Shown: positions 34,643 through 43,989, counted from the first letter of the stretch. The stretch: 64,000 nucleotides of DNA from Lonepinella sp042485795 (GCF_042485795.1 NZ_CP169368.1:744001-808000); one strand, 5' to 3'. Made by a program: numbers and translations. The notes: generated from the sequence alone by a model not told the origin.

Positions 34643-36496
34643 TTAGCCATTTGGCATTAATAAGTTTGGAATAAAGGTAATGATTTCAGGGAAAATTGTA
34701 ATCAATACCAGCGTAATAAATATTGGTACTAAGAATGGCAGTACCCCTTTGGTTACGGTAGATACCGACATATTACCTACACGTGCTACCACAAACAACG
34801 CCATTCCCATTGGTGGTGTTAAGATACCAATCATCATGTTCATTAAGGTCATTACTCCGAAGAACACTAAATCAATACCAAAATGTTGAGCAATTGGAAT
34901 TAACATTGGTAATACTAAGAATTGCAATGCAAGGGCATCAATAAACATACCTAAGAATAATAACAATAAGTTAATCATGACCAGTACGGTTAATGGTGAA
35001 TCCGCTACGGTTACAAACACTTCAGCTAAACGCATTGCCACTTGTTCGCGTGCGATCATATCGCCGAAGAACGTCACGGTCATCACCATTAATACGGTTA
35101 CGCCCGTAATGGACACCGCTTCAACACAGCTTTTGAACAATAATTTTAAGGTTAATTCTTTATAGACAAAACGGCTGACAATGATGGAGTATGCCACAGC
35201 GACTACGGCAGCTTCCGTTGGGGTAAACATGCCTGAGAAGATACCGCCAATAATGATAATCGGGGTTAAAATTGCCCATACGCTGGATTTAAAAGCGGCA
35301 CAAAGTTCTGGCATAGTCGCTTTTGGTGTTCTTGGATAACCGCGTTTTTTACACACGAAGTAGTTCATAACCATTAACGCAATGGTGACCAATACGCCAG
35401 GTACAAAGCCCGCCACGAACAATTTGGCAATGGATTGGTTAGCGATAACACCATAAATAATCATGGAGATACTTGGTGGCACTAATGGACCGATAATACA
35501 AGAGGCTGCGGTAATACCACCACTGATGTCATCATCATATCCCGCATCACGCATGGCTTTAATTTCTAATTGACCTAAACCACCCGCATCGGCAATGGCA
35601 GAACCTGACATACCAGAGAACAGTAAACTTGCCCCGATATTCACATGTCCCATACCGCCTGTGTAATGACCTAACAAGGCTTTGGCGAAGTTAAAGATCC
35701 GTTCAGTGATTCCGCCGCCGTTCATTAAGATCCCCGTTAAGATAAAGAACGGTACACTTAATAATGAGAAACTGTTTAGGCTATCGACTAATTTATTGGC
35801 GGCACTGTTGACAATATTCCAGCGTGTCATAGAGAAATAAAGCAAGGTGGCAATAAACAATGACCAACCTACTGGCGTGCCTAAGAACATGATTACCAGC
35901 CAAACTACAAGTACTAAATAAACGGCATTGTCGCCAAGTTTCACATATTGCGAAATACGAAGCACTTTGAACACATCAGGGGCGAAGAATAAAAGAGCTA
36001 ATAAAATCACCGCACCTATGGCAAACACCGTGGAGGATAAATAGGAAGTTTGATTGGTAAAGTTTTCAGTTTGTGCTTGTAAGAAACGGATTAGCACCAG
36101 CACGGAAATAAAGGCTTGAGCCGCATATAACCATTTATCACTGATTTCTAACGCCACCAATTCAAAAGATGCCCCAATCCAGACTTTAAAGCCTAAATGG
36201 ATAAAAATAATGATAGAAGCAAAAATCAACAGTTGCACAAAAGTATTAGTGGCTTTTTTTACTTTTGGTGGCATGAGATTGGTGATAAAGTCGAGATAAA
36301 TATGTTGTTGGCTACGCACTGCCATACTGATCCCGAACATACTCACATAGATAAACAGCAATCTTGCCAATTCTTCTGACCAAATTAATGGTGAATCAAA
36401 GATTTGACGTGCAATGACTTGGGTAAGAAGAATTAGGAACACAATGAACAATAATGTTCCGCCAACCCATTCTTCTATTTTATTAAAAAATTTCAT
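34643..36496 (-). CDS. siaT: Sialic acid TRAP transporter, fused membrane subunits
   Basis: The 617-residue protein fuses the small (SiaQ, about residues 1-170, four membrane segments) and large (SiaM, about 185-617) TRAP subunits. It drives sodium-coupled uptake of sialic acid delivered by SiaP. Recognisable segments are GTPVGWSLF, NGGGITERI, GASLLFSGMSGSAIADAGGLG and PTEAAVVAV. The single-chain form is typical of Haemophilus SiaT. It lies between siaP and nanM. Confidence 0.96.
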   Translation of the reverse strand: MKFFNKIEEWVGGTLLFIVFLILLTQVIARQIFDSPLIWSEELARLLFIYVSMFGISMAVRSQQHIYLDFITNLMPPKVKKATNTFVQLLIFASIIIFIHLGFKVWIGASFELVALEISDKWLYAAQAFISVLVLIRFLQAQTENFTNQTSYLSSTVFAIGAVILLALLFFAPDVFKVLRISQYVKLGDNAVYLVLVVWLVIMFLGTPVGWSLFIATLLYFSMTRWNIVNSAANKLVDSLNSFSLLSVPFFILTGILMNGGGITERIFNFAKALLGHYTGGMGHVNIGASLLFSGMSGSAIADAGGLGQLEIKAMRDAGYDDDISGGITAASCIIGPLVPPSISMIIYGVIANQSIAKLFVAGFVPGVLVTIALMVMNYFVCKKRGYPRTPKATMPELCAAFKSSVWAILTPIIIIGGIFSGMFTPTEAAVVAVAYSIIVSRFVYKELTLKLLFKSCVEAVSITGVTVLMVMTVTFFGDMIAREQVAMRLAEVFVTVADSPLTVLVMINLLLLFLGMFIDALALQFLVLPMLIPIAQHFGIDLVFFGVMTLMNMMIGILTPPMGMALFVVARVGNMSVSTVTKGVLPFLVPIFITLVLITIFPEIITFIPNLLMPNG

Positions 36497-36545
36497 AAAT
36501 ACCTCGATATGTCGAGTAATACAAGGAAATTAAAACATTAGGTTT

Positions 36546-36580
36546 GCCCTATCCCCACCAGAGGAAAATGAGAATAGGGC
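36546..36580 (-). promoter_or_regulatory. Intercistronic hairpin between siaP and siaT
   Basis: GCCCTAT (36546-36552) and ATAGGGC (36574-36580) enclose a 21-nt loop in the 95-nt gap after siaP. Such a stem could protect the siaP message or reduce readthrough, giving excess binding protein over the membrane subunit, which is inference. Confidence 0.45.
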
Positions 36581-36591
36581 ATTGAGGTTAA

Positions 36592-37587
36592 TTATTTGAT
36601 TTTTGAAAATTCATCAAAGGCATCTTGACCTACTTTGCCATTCTTTTTCAAGTATTCGTCATAGTAAGGTTTTAATGCTGCTTTGAACGGTGCTAAATCA
36701 GGATGAGTTACTGTTACACCTTGTTTTTCAAAGAAAGCGATATCGTTTGCTTCGCCGTCGTGGAATAATTTACTGTGGTATTCCGCTGCTTTTTCTGCCG
36801 CATCTTTCACCACTTTTTGTAAGTCAGCAGGTAAATCTGCAAAGGTTTCATTACTGACTAAATAAAGTTGGTCATTTAAGATATGGTTAGTGATTGCTAA
36901 ATATTTTTGCACTTCATAGAATTTTTGCGCCCGAATAGTTGGCAATGGGTTTTCTTGACCATCTACAGAGTTAGTTTGTAAGGCTAAATATACTTCAGAG
37001 AACGCCATTGGAGTTGGTGCTGCACCCACATATTTTGCAAAGGCAAGGTTAGTTGCTGCATTTGGTACACGTAATTTCAAGCCTTTCATATCAGCAATAG
37101 AATTAATCGGACGGTTTGATGAAGTTTGACGTGTACCGTTATAAGCTACTGATAATAAAGTCATACCTTGTTCATCATGGACTTTACGTAATAATTCTTT
37201 ACCAAAATTGGTTTCTAATAACGCTTTTTTGCTGAATTCAATGCTTGGCACCACATAAGGTAACGCAAAAATTTCTGCTTCTGGGTAGAAAATTTGGAAA
37301 CGGGCAGATTCTGCAAAAGTGAAATCCAACGCACCATCTTTTAATTGTTTCATCATGGTACGGTCATCACCTAATTGAGATGATGGGAAAAGTTTCACTT
37401 CGATTTTGCCCGCAGATTTATCTTTCACTTCTTTAGCGAAAAATTCTGCTGCTTTATATTCGTTTTGGCTTGTACCTGCATTCATACCGAATTTTAAATC
37501 GTAATCTGCTGCCAATGCAGAAGTTGCAAAAGCAGATGCCGCAACGCCAGCACAAAATGTTGCTAAGAATAGTTTATTGAATTTCAT
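36592..37587 (-). CDS. siaP: Sialic acid-binding TRAP protein
   Basis: SiaP is the periplasmic receptor of the TRAP system. The 331-residue protein has a signal peptide (1-26) and a mature start of ADYDLKFGMNAGTSQNEY, almost identical to H. influenzae SiaP. The arginine that binds the sialate carboxylate is in LKLRVPNAATN, and the ESARFQIFYPEAEIFALPY segment is typical. It is the first gene of the siaP-siaT-nanM operon, divergent from nanE. Confidence 0.97.
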   Translation of the reverse strand: MKFNKLFLATFCAGVAASAFATSALAADYDLKFGMNAGTSQNEYKAAEFFAKEVKDKSAGKIEVKLFPSSQLGDDRTMMKQLKDGALDFTFAESARFQIFYPEAEIFALPYVVPSIEFSKKALLETNFGKELLRKVHDEQGMTLLSVAYNGTRQTSSNRPINSIADMKGLKLRVPNAATNLAFAKYVGAAPTPMAFSEVYLALQTNSVDGQENPLPTIRAQKFYEVQKYLAITNHILNDQLYLVSNETFADLPADLQKVVKDAAEKAAEYHSKLFHDGEANDIAFFEKQGVTVTHPDLAPFKAALKPYYDEYLKKNGKVGQDAFDEFSKIK

Positions 37588-37721
37588 AAGTACGCTCCTG
37601 TTAAAAAGATTGTCAGAGTTTTTGAGTTTGAGATGTAATTAAACCTGTGTGGTTTTAATATGCTTTGCATTCTGGATCAAAAAAATCAAAAAATAAATAT
37701 ATTTTTGAAGTTAAATTTCAA

Positions 37722-37743
37722 AAATGAGAGGTAGATCACAAAA
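37722..37743. promoter_or_regulatory. CRP-like site in the siaP/nanE region
   Basis: TGAGA-GGTAGA-TCACA matches TGTGA-N6-TCACA at nine of ten core positions, with A-rich flanks, about 135 nt upstream of siaP. It shares the TGAGA half-site with the site at 31026. Confidence 0.6.
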
Positions 37744-37880
37744 TTAAAAAATTCTTTTAAAATTTTTGGATTTTTACTCCACTTTTGGAAATTTTTAGGC
37801 ATATAATGAGTCATATATATGGGACTTTTTGATTAAAGTGTGAAAATTTCCTATAAAGTATCTCAAAAAGTCTTGCCATT

Positions 37881-37910
37881 TTATTCGTTAGAGCGTAATC
37901 TAACGAATAA
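37881..37910. promoter_or_regulatory. Perfect 12-bp dyad, candidate SiaR operator
   Basis: TTATTCGTTAGA and TCTAACGAATAA are exact inverted repeats around a 6-nt centre (GCGTAA), 42 nt upstream of the nanE start. There is no T tract and no gene upstream on that strand, so it is an operator rather than a terminator. SiaR, encoded in the operon, is the obvious candidate; assignment is inference. Confidence 0.6.
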
Positions 37911-37952
37911 ATGAAGCATTAATTCTAAAAATAGAAAATAAACGGAGTATAT

Positions 37953-38639
37953 ATGTCAAAATTATCTCATTCCGACGTGCTTACTCAAATCTCAAAAGGA
38001 TTTATTTCTTCTTGTCAGCCCGTGGATGATGGTCCAATGGACAAACCTGAAATTGTTGCAGCTATGGCTCAAGCCTCACAAAATGGTGGTGCATCTGGTT
38101 TACGTATTGAAGGTGTTGAAAATCTAAAAGCAACACGCCCATTTGTTACTATTCCTATTATAGGGATAAAAAAACGTGATTTACCTGATAGCCCTGTGCG
38201 AATCACCCCTTTTTTGCAGGATATTGAAGATTTAGCTGCTGCTGGTGCGGATATTATTGCTGTAGATGGCACCAATCGCCCTCGTCCTGTGGATATAGAA
38301 AGTGCGGTGAAAAAAATCCATGAGTGTGGCTGTTTGGCGATGGCGGATTGTTCTAATTTAGAAGAAGGTTTGTATTGTCAAAAATTAGGTTTTGATATTG
38401 TGGGTAGTACAATGTCTGGTTACACTGGTGGAGAAATTCCGAAAGAACCTGATTATCAATTAGTCAAAGATTTAAAAGCTGCGGGCTGTTTTGTGATGGC
38501 GGAAGGTCGTTACAACACCCCTGAATTGGCGAAAGTCGCCATTGAAATTGGGGCAGATGCAGTGACAGTGGGGTCAGCGTTAACCCGTTTAGAGCATATT
38601 GTGAGCTGGTTTGCGAATGCGGTGAAATCAGCGAGATAG
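37953..38639 (+). CDS. nanE: N-acetylmannosamine-6-phosphate 2-epimerase
   Basis: NanE converts ManNAc-6-phosphate to GlcNAc-6-phosphate. The 228-residue TIM barrel has FISSCQPVDDGPMD (16-29), GASGLRIEGV, IIGIKKRD and AEGRYNTPE. It is the first gene of the catabolic operon, with ACGGAGTA before the ATG. A structured repeat separates it from nanK. Confidence 0.96.
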   Translation: MSKLSHSDVLTQISKGFISSCQPVDDGPMDKPEIVAAMAQASQNGGASGLRIEGVENLKATRPFVTIPIIGIKKRDLPDSPVRITPFLQDIEDLAAAGADIIAVDGTNRPRPVDIESAVKKIHECGCLAMADCSNLEEGLYCQKLGFDIVGSTMSGYTGGEIPKEPDYQLVKDLKAAGCFVMAEGRYNTPELAKVAIEIGADAVTVGSALTRLEHIVSWFANAVKSAR

Positions 38640-38654
38640 GGGTATTGGGGGATT

Positions 38655-38845
38655 GCCCCCCTCAGTCCTGCGGACAGCTCCCCCCGCAAGCAGGGGGAGC
38701 AAAGTGTAGAATAAAACAATAAAGTACATTTACCCCCTGCTTGTGGGGGAACTAGGTAAAGCCCTGATGGGCGTTGTAACGGACAAATAAAAAAGTTCGC
38801 TCCCCCTGCTTGCGGGGGGAGCTGGGCGAAGCCCTGAGGGGGGCT
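38655..38845. repeat. Structured intergenic repeat between nanE and nanK
   Basis: The element has three related blocks. The left block (38655-38700) has hairpin GTCC-TGC-GGAC and then GCTCCCCC/GGGGGAGC around GCAAGC. A degenerate middle block covers about 38731-38772. The right block (38796-38845) is nearly identical to the right end of the element at 41592-41935. The left block is an inverted relative of the right. It lies inside the operon and is transcribed in the nan message. Confidence 0.8.
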
Positions 38846-38877
38846 TTGTAACGAAGACGAATAAAAAGGAGCTTAAT

Positions 38878-39759
38878 ATGCGTTGTTTAGCCCTCGATAT
38901 TGGCGGTACAAAAATAGCGGCAGCGTTAGTGGAAAATAACCAAATCCAACAACGTCAGCAAATTGTTACCCCACAAGATAATGCGGCTCAGGCTTTACAT
39001 CAGGCTTTAGCAAGTTTAGTCGAGCAATATGCAGGACAGTTTGATTATGTGTCTGTTGCCTCAACGGGCATCATAAATAACGGTATTTTAACCGCACTTA
39101 ATCCGAAAAATTTGGGTGGCTTGGCTGAATTTCCATTGAAAGAAAGCATTGCCCGTCATACCGATAAACCGATTTTCTTATTGAATGATGTGCAAGCCGC
39201 CGCTTGTGCTGAATATCAAGAAGTTGATTCGAAAAAAGTCCCTAATTTTGCTTTTATCGTGGTTTCCACGGGAGTTGGGGGCGGAATTATTTTAAATGGT
39301 GAATTGCAAACAGGACCAAATGGGGTAGTAGGGCATATTGGACACAGCCTTGCAGATCCGAATGGTGAAGTTTGTGGGTGCGGTCGTCGTGGTTGTGTCG
39401 AAGCTGTTGCAGCTGGGCGAGCCATTGAACGTGATGCACAAAAATGGGATAAACCTTGTTCGCCAAAAGAAGTGTTTGCGTTATTTCGTGAAAATGATGA
39501 AAAAGCCACCGCACTTGTACAGCGTTCTGCCAAGGCTATTGCCAATTTAGTGGCTGACTTGGTGATATCACTTGATATTCAACAAGTTGTGCTGGGCGGT
39601 AGCGTGGGATTAGCTGAGGGTTATTTACCTTTAGTGAAGCAATATGTACAAGCAATGCCACATTTTTATCATTGTGAATTAACCACAGCAAAATATGCAG
39701 GTGATGCTGGTTTAATCGGTGCTGCATATTGGGGAGGCATAGCATTAGCTAGAACGTAA
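38878..39759 (+). CDS. nanK: N-acetylmannosamine kinase
   Basis: NanK phosphorylates ManNAc at the 6 position. The 293-residue ROK-family protein has the ATP motif DIGGTK (6-11), the ROK signature around GVGGGIILNGELQTGPNG, and the zinc-binding GHIGH with CGCGRRGC (about residues 153-173). AAAAGGAGC precedes the ATG. Confidence 0.95.
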   Translation: MRCLALDIGGTKIAAALVENNQIQQRQQIVTPQDNAAQALHQALASLVEQYAGQFDYVSVASTGIINNGILTALNPKNLGGLAEFPLKESIARHTDKPIFLLNDVQAAACAEYQEVDSKKVPNFAFIVVSTGVGGGIILNGELQTGPNGVVGHIGHSLADPNGEVCGCGRRGCVEAVAAGRAIERDAQKWDKPCSPKEVFALFRENDEKATALVQRSAKAIANLVADLVISLDIQQVVLGGSVGLAEGYLPLVKQYVQAMPHFYHCELTTAKYAGDAGLIGAAYWGGIALART

Positions 39760-39787
39760 TTAGTTTAGGAATTCAGGGGAATTAACT

Positions 39788-40666
39788 ATGGTCACTACAC
39801 CTAATGAAAGCAGTAAAATTTTAGATACAATCGGTGCATTACAAAGCAGTTTAACCAAAACTGAAAAACGTATTGCCGAACAAATTCTTATTACACCAGA
39901 ATTAATTGCACAATCTTCTTTAGCTGAAATTGCAAAGTCGTTAAATGTAGGCGAAGCGACCTTTATTCGTTTTTGTCGAACACTTGGATTTAAAGGATTT
40001 AGCGATTTTAAATTGGATTTTGCTATTGAACTTGCGACACAAAGTCAACAGTCATCAGATTTATTAGATACAACTATTACGGCAAAGGATAGCCCAAAAG
40101 AAATAGCTAGTAAGTTGCAAAGTGTTATTAATAACGTGGTCGGTGAAACCATTAATTTGTTAGATTTTGATGCGTTGAGTAATGTCGTAAAAGAACTGCG
40201 TAAGGCTAAACGAATTTATTTGTTTGGTGTAGGTTCGTCAGGTGTTGTGGCTGACGGAGCAAAAAATAAATTAATGCGTATTGGTTTTCAGGTTGATGCT
40301 GAAACAAATAACCATTTTATGTATATGCAGGCTTCGTTAATGAGAAAAGGGGACGTGGTCATTGGTATTAGTCATTCTGGTACTTCACCTGAAACTACTA
40401 AAGCCCTTGAAATTGCGAAACAGGCAGGAGCAGTAACGGTTGCAATTACCCATAATTTGCGTTCGCCGATTACTAAAGTTTCGGATTATGTACTCAATAA
40501 TGGTAATCGCCAAGGTCAGTTACAAGGCGACTCCGTGGGTACACAAATCACTCAGTTATTCGTACTTGATCTGATTTATGCGTTATTAGTTCAAGCCGAA
40601 AAAGAAAAAGCAAAACAATCTAAACAAAAAACTGTTGCAGTTATTGAGCAACAACAGAATAAATAG
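39788..40666 (+). CDS. siaR: Sialic acid regulator SiaR (RpiR family)
   Basis: A 292-residue transcription factor with an N-terminal helix-turn-helix (SLAEIAKSLNVGEATFIRFC, about 39-58) and a C-terminal SIS sugar-phosphate domain (IYLFGVGSSGVVA; IGISHSGTSPETT). In Haemophilus, SiaR represses and, with glucosamine-6-phosphate and CRP, activates the sialic-acid operons. It lies 28 nt after nanK and 11 nt before nanA. Confidence 0.94.
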   Translation: MVTTPNESSKILDTIGALQSSLTKTEKRIAEQILITPELIAQSSLAEIAKSLNVGEATFIRFCRTLGFKGFSDFKLDFAIELATQSQQSSDLLDTTITAKDSPKEIASKLQSVINNVVGETINLLDFDALSNVVKELRKAKRIYLFGVGSSGVVADGAKNKLMRIGFQVDAETNNHFMYMQASLMRKGDVVIGISHSGTSPETTKALEIAKQAGAVTVAITHNLRSPITKVSDYVLNNGNRQGQLQGDSVGTQITQLFVLDLIYALLVQAEKEKAKQSKQKTVAVIEQQQNK

Positions 40667-40677
40667 GAGAAAATTTA

Positions 40678-41559
40678 ATGAAAAACTTAAAAGGTATTTT
40701 CAGTGCATTATTAGTGTCTTTTAATGAAGATGGTTCAGTGAATGAAAAAGGTTTGCGTCAAATCATTCGTCATAACATTGATAAAATGAAAGTAGATGGC
40801 TTATATGTGGGTGGTTCTACTGGTGAAAACTTTATGCTTTCTACCGAAGAGAAAAAACAAATCTTCCGTATTGCTAAAGATGAAGCCAAAGATCAAGTCG
40901 CCTTAATTGCTCAAGTAGGTAGCGTAAACTTAAAAGAAGCGGTGGAATTAGGTAAATATGCCACAGAATTAGGTTATGACAGCTTATCAGCAGTAACACC
41001 TTTCTACTACAAATTTAGCTTCCCAGAAATTAAACATTACTATGAAACTATTATTGCTGAAACTGGTAATAATATGATTGTTTATTCTATTCCGTTCTTA
41101 ACTGGCGTGAATATGGGCGTGGAACAATTCGGTGAACTTTACAAAAACCCTAAAGTGTTAGGTGTGAAATTTACTGCTGGTGACTTCTATTTATTAGAAC
41201 GTTTAAGTAAGGCTTATCCAGAAAAATTAATATGGGCTGGTTTTGACGAAATGATGGTACCTGCTGCATCTTTAGGTGTGCATGGTGCGATCGGTTCAAC
41301 TTTCAACGTGAACGGTTTACGTGCAAGACAAATTTTTGAATTAACTCAATCAGGTAAAGTAAAAGAAGCATTAGAAATTCAACACGTTACTAACGATTTA
41401 ATTGAAGGTATTTTGGCGAATGGTTTATACCTAACGATCAAAGAAATCTTGAAATTACAAGGTGTAGATGCGGGTTATTGTCGTGAACCAATGACAGCGA
41501 AAGCCACTGATGCACAATTAGTTCGTGCCAAAGAGTTGTATGAAACGTTTCTTAAATAA
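40678..41559 (+). CDS. nanA: N-acetylneuraminate lyase
   Basis: NanA cleaves sialic acid to pyruvate and ManNAc. The 293-residue DapA-family barrel has GGSTGE (45-50), the catalytic tyrosine in VYSIP (Tyr136) and the Schiff-base lysine in GVKFTAGD (Lys164). It is upstream of the large repeat element that separates it from nagB. Confidence 0.97.
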   Translation: MKNLKGIFSALLVSFNEDGSVNEKGLRQIIRHNIDKMKVDGLYVGGSTGENFMLSTEEKKQIFRIAKDEAKDQVALIAQVGSVNLKEAVELGKYATELGYDSLSAVTPFYYKFSFPEIKHYYETIIAETGNNMIVYSIPFLTGVNMGVEQFGELYKNPKVLGVKFTAGDFYLLERLSKAYPEKLIWAGFDEMMVPAASLGVHGAIGSTFNVNGLRARQIFELTQSGKVKEALEIQHVTNDLIEGILANGLYLTIKEILKLQGVDAGYCREPMTAKATDAQLVRAKELYETFLK

Positions 41560-41591
41560 AAATAAGAAAATTTAGACCGCAGTTTTTGGGG

Positions 41592-41935
41592 TAGCCCCCC
41601 TCAGGGCTTCGCCCAGCTCCCCCCGCAAGCAGGGGGAGCGAACAATAAAACAAACGAGTGGTTACGTTCTTCTCCCTTTTGCAAGCAGGGGAGCGAACAA
41701 TAAAACAAACAAGTGGTTACGTTCTTCTCCCTTTTGCAAGCAGGGGAGCGAATAATAAAACAAACAAGTGGTTACGTTCTTCTCCCTCTCGCAAGTGGGG
41801 GAGCGAACAATAAAACAAATAAGTGTTTATGTTTTTCTCCCTCTCGTGAGTAGGGGGAAAGAACAATAAAACAAGCAAATATTTTTCGCTCCCCCTGCTT
41901 GCGGGGGGAGCTGGGCGAAGCCCTGAGGGGGGCTA
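41592..41935. repeat. 51-bp inverted repeats flanking 55-bp tandem units
   Basis: This fills the 401-nt gap between nanA and nagB. The left end (41592-41642) and right end (41885-41935) are exact 51-bp inverted repeats. Each contains two hairpins: GGGC-TTC-GCCC, and GCTCCCCC/GGGGGAGC around GCAAGC. Between them, 55-bp units start at 41633, 41688, 41743 and 41798, with a partial fifth at 41853. Each begins GGGGAGCGAA and ends near TTCTCCC, so each is itself a near-palindrome. There is no open frame or transposase and no unique spacer between units. It resembles a MITE or BIME-like element. Confidence 0.85.
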
Positions 41936-41960
41936 ACCCCAAATATCTTAAGGAGCTAAT

Positions 41961-42770
41961 ATGCGTTTAATTCCATTAAAAAATGCTGAACAAGTAGCAA
42001 AATGGTCTGCACGTCATATTGTGGATCGTATCAATCAATTTAATCCGACCGAACAACGTCCATTTGTTTTAGGTTTACCAACGGGCGGCACCCCTTTAGC
42101 TACTTATAAAGAACTGATTGCTTTATGCAAAGCTGGAGAGGTGAGCTTTAAACATGTGGTCACATTTAATATGGACGAATATGTTGATCTGCCAGCAGAA
42201 CACCCTGAAAGCTACCACAGTTTTATGTATAATAATTTTTTCAATCATATTGATATTCAAGAAAAAAATATCAATATTCTAAATGGTAACAGCGAAGATC
42301 ATGATGCGGAATGTCGCCGTTACGAGGAAAAAATTAAGTCCTATGGTAAAATTAATCTTTTCATGGGTGGTGTCGGTAATGACGGTCATATTGCGTTCAA
42401 TGAACCAGCATCGTCACTCGCATCACGTACAAGAATTAAAACTCTCACTCAAGATACACTGATTGCCAATTCCCGTTTCTTTGATAATGATGTGAATAAA
42501 GTACCAAAATATGCCTTAACTATCGGTGTAGGCACATTATTAGATGCGGAAGAAGTGATGATTCTCGCCACTGGGCATAATAAAGCTCTTGCTGTACAAG
42601 CAGGCGTGGAAGGTTCAGTGAACCATTTCTGGACAATCAGTGCGTTGCAACAACATCGTCATTATATTTTGGTGTGTGATGAGCCAGCGACTCAGGAATT
42701 AAAAGTAAAAACAGTGAAATATTTTACTGAGTTGGAAGCCCGAGCTATTCATTCAGTAGTCAATGACTAA
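41961..42770 (+). CDS. nagB: Glucosamine-6-phosphate deaminase
   Basis: NagB converts glucosamine-6-phosphate to fructose-6-phosphate and ammonium. The 269-residue protein has GLPTGGTP (38-45), the catalytic Asp72 in FNMDEYV, and the DGHIAFNEP motif with Asp141, His143 and Glu148. AAGGAGCT precedes the ATG, just outside the repeat element. Confidence 0.97.
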   Translation: MRLIPLKNAEQVAKWSARHIVDRINQFNPTEQRPFVLGLPTGGTPLATYKELIALCKAGEVSFKHVVTFNMDEYVDLPAEHPESYHSFMYNNFFNHIDIQEKNINILNGNSEDHDAECRRYEEKIKSYGKINLFMGGVGNDGHIAFNEPASSLASRTRIKTLTQDTLIANSRFFDNDVNKVPKYALTIGVGTLLDAEEVMILATGHNKALAVQAGVEGSVNHFWTISALQQHRHYILVCDEPATQELKVKTVKYFTELEARAIHSVVND

Positions 42771-42822
42771 CTGATTAATAACTACATATTTTTACACCCT
42801 AAACGCTTTTAAGGAATATAAA

Positions 42823-43965
42823 ATGAAATACGCTTTAACGAACGCCGTGATCTATACAGGCTATGATGTGTTGTATGGTCACTCAGTCATAGTTGACAAT
42901 GACAAAATTGTGGATATTGTTCGCCAAGAACATTTACCGCATGATATTCAACATTTTGATTTAAAAGGTAATAACCTTACAGCTGGATTTATTGATTTAC
43001 AATTAAATGGTTGCGGTGGTGTGATGTTTAATGATCAAACTAGCGTAGAAACCCTTGAAATTATGCAACAAACTAACGTTCGTTCAGGGACCACCAGCTA
43101 TTTACCAACGTTTATTACTTCACCAGATGAAGATATGAAAATTGCGGTGCAAATTATGCGAGAATATTTGGATAAACACCAAAACCAAGCCTTAGGTTTA
43201 CACTTGGAAGGTCCTTATTTAAGTATTGAGAAAAAAGGTGTACATCGCCCTGAATATATTCGTGAAATCTCCCCTGAAATGAAAGATTTTCTTTGTGCTA
43301 ATGCAGATGTGATTACTAAACTTACCTTAGCAGCGGATAACCCAACTGTAAATTATGTGCCTGATTTTGTGAAAGCTGGTATTGTGGTGTCTATCGGTCA
43401 CTCTAATGCAACTTATGATGTGGCAAAAGATTCTTTCAAAAAAGGGATTACTTTTGCAACGCACTTACATAATGCGATGTCACCAATTAGCTCTGGTCGT
43501 GCTATGGGTGTAGTTGGTGCGGTGTTGGATTCTGATGATGTTTATGCTGGTATTATCGTGGATGGTATTCATGTTAATTTTGGTAATGTGAAAATCGCTA
43601 AACGAGCTAAGGGGGATAAACTTTGTATTGTGACAGATGCTATTGCAGCAGCAGGTTCAGATATTAAAGGATTTACTTTTGTAGGAAAACCTATCTATGT
43701 TCGTGACGGTCGTTGTTATGATGCGAATAATACCATTGCAGGGGCATCAATTACGATGATTGAAAGTGTCGAAAATGCCGTGAAAGAAGTGGGTATTTCG
43801 TTAGATGAAAGTTTGAGAATGTGTAACCTTTATCCTGCTCGAGCAATCGGTGTAGATGATAAACTTGGTTCTATTGAAGTCGGAAAAATTGCTAACTTGA
43901 CTGTATTTACGAATGATTTTAAAGTAGAAAATACAGCGGTAAATGGGGTTTGGCAGTTGGATTAA
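42823..43965 (+). CDS. nagA: N-acetylglucosamine-6-phosphate deacetylase
   Basis: NagA removes acetate from GlcNAc-6-phosphate. The 380-residue amidohydrolase has AGFIDLQLNGCGG, the metal-ligand glutamate in HLEGPY, the histidines in IGHSNAT and THLHNAMSP, and the catalytic aspartate in IVTDAIAAAG. It is the last gene of the nan operon. Repeat copy D follows. Confidence 0.96.
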   Translation: MKYALTNAVIYTGYDVLYGHSVIVDNDKIVDIVRQEHLPHDIQHFDLKGNNLTAGFIDLQLNGCGGVMFNDQTSVETLEIMQQTNVRSGTTSYLPTFITSPDEDMKIAVQIMREYLDKHQNQALGLHLEGPYLSIEKKGVHRPEYIREISPEMKDFLCANADVITKLTLAADNPTVNYVPDFVKAGIVVSIGHSNATYDVAKDSFKKGITFATHLHNAMSPISSGRAMGVVGAVLDSDDVYAGIIVDGIHVNFGNVKIAKRAKGDKLCIVTDAIAAAGSDIKGFTFVGKPIYVRDGRCYDANNTIAGASITMIESVENAVKEVGISLDESLRMCNLYPARAIGVDDKLGSIEVGKIANLTVFTNDFKVENTAVNGVWQLD

Positions 43966-43989
43966 TGTAGATAAGATACATCACTATAT

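Larger units (their letters stand above)
37588..37952. other. Divergent siaP/nanE control region
   Basis: This 365-nt A/T-rich gene-free stretch drives both sialic-acid operons. It contains a CRP-like site and a perfect 12-bp dyad (separate entries). No RNA gene was seen. In H. influenzae the equivalent region is co-regulated by SiaR and CRP. Confidence 0.7.

Noticed and set aside
41633..41885. Regular repeats that could look like a CRISPR array
   Set aside because: Units of 55 bp are directly adjacent with no unique spacers, and no cas genes are present; it is a tandem repeat within an inverted-repeat element.
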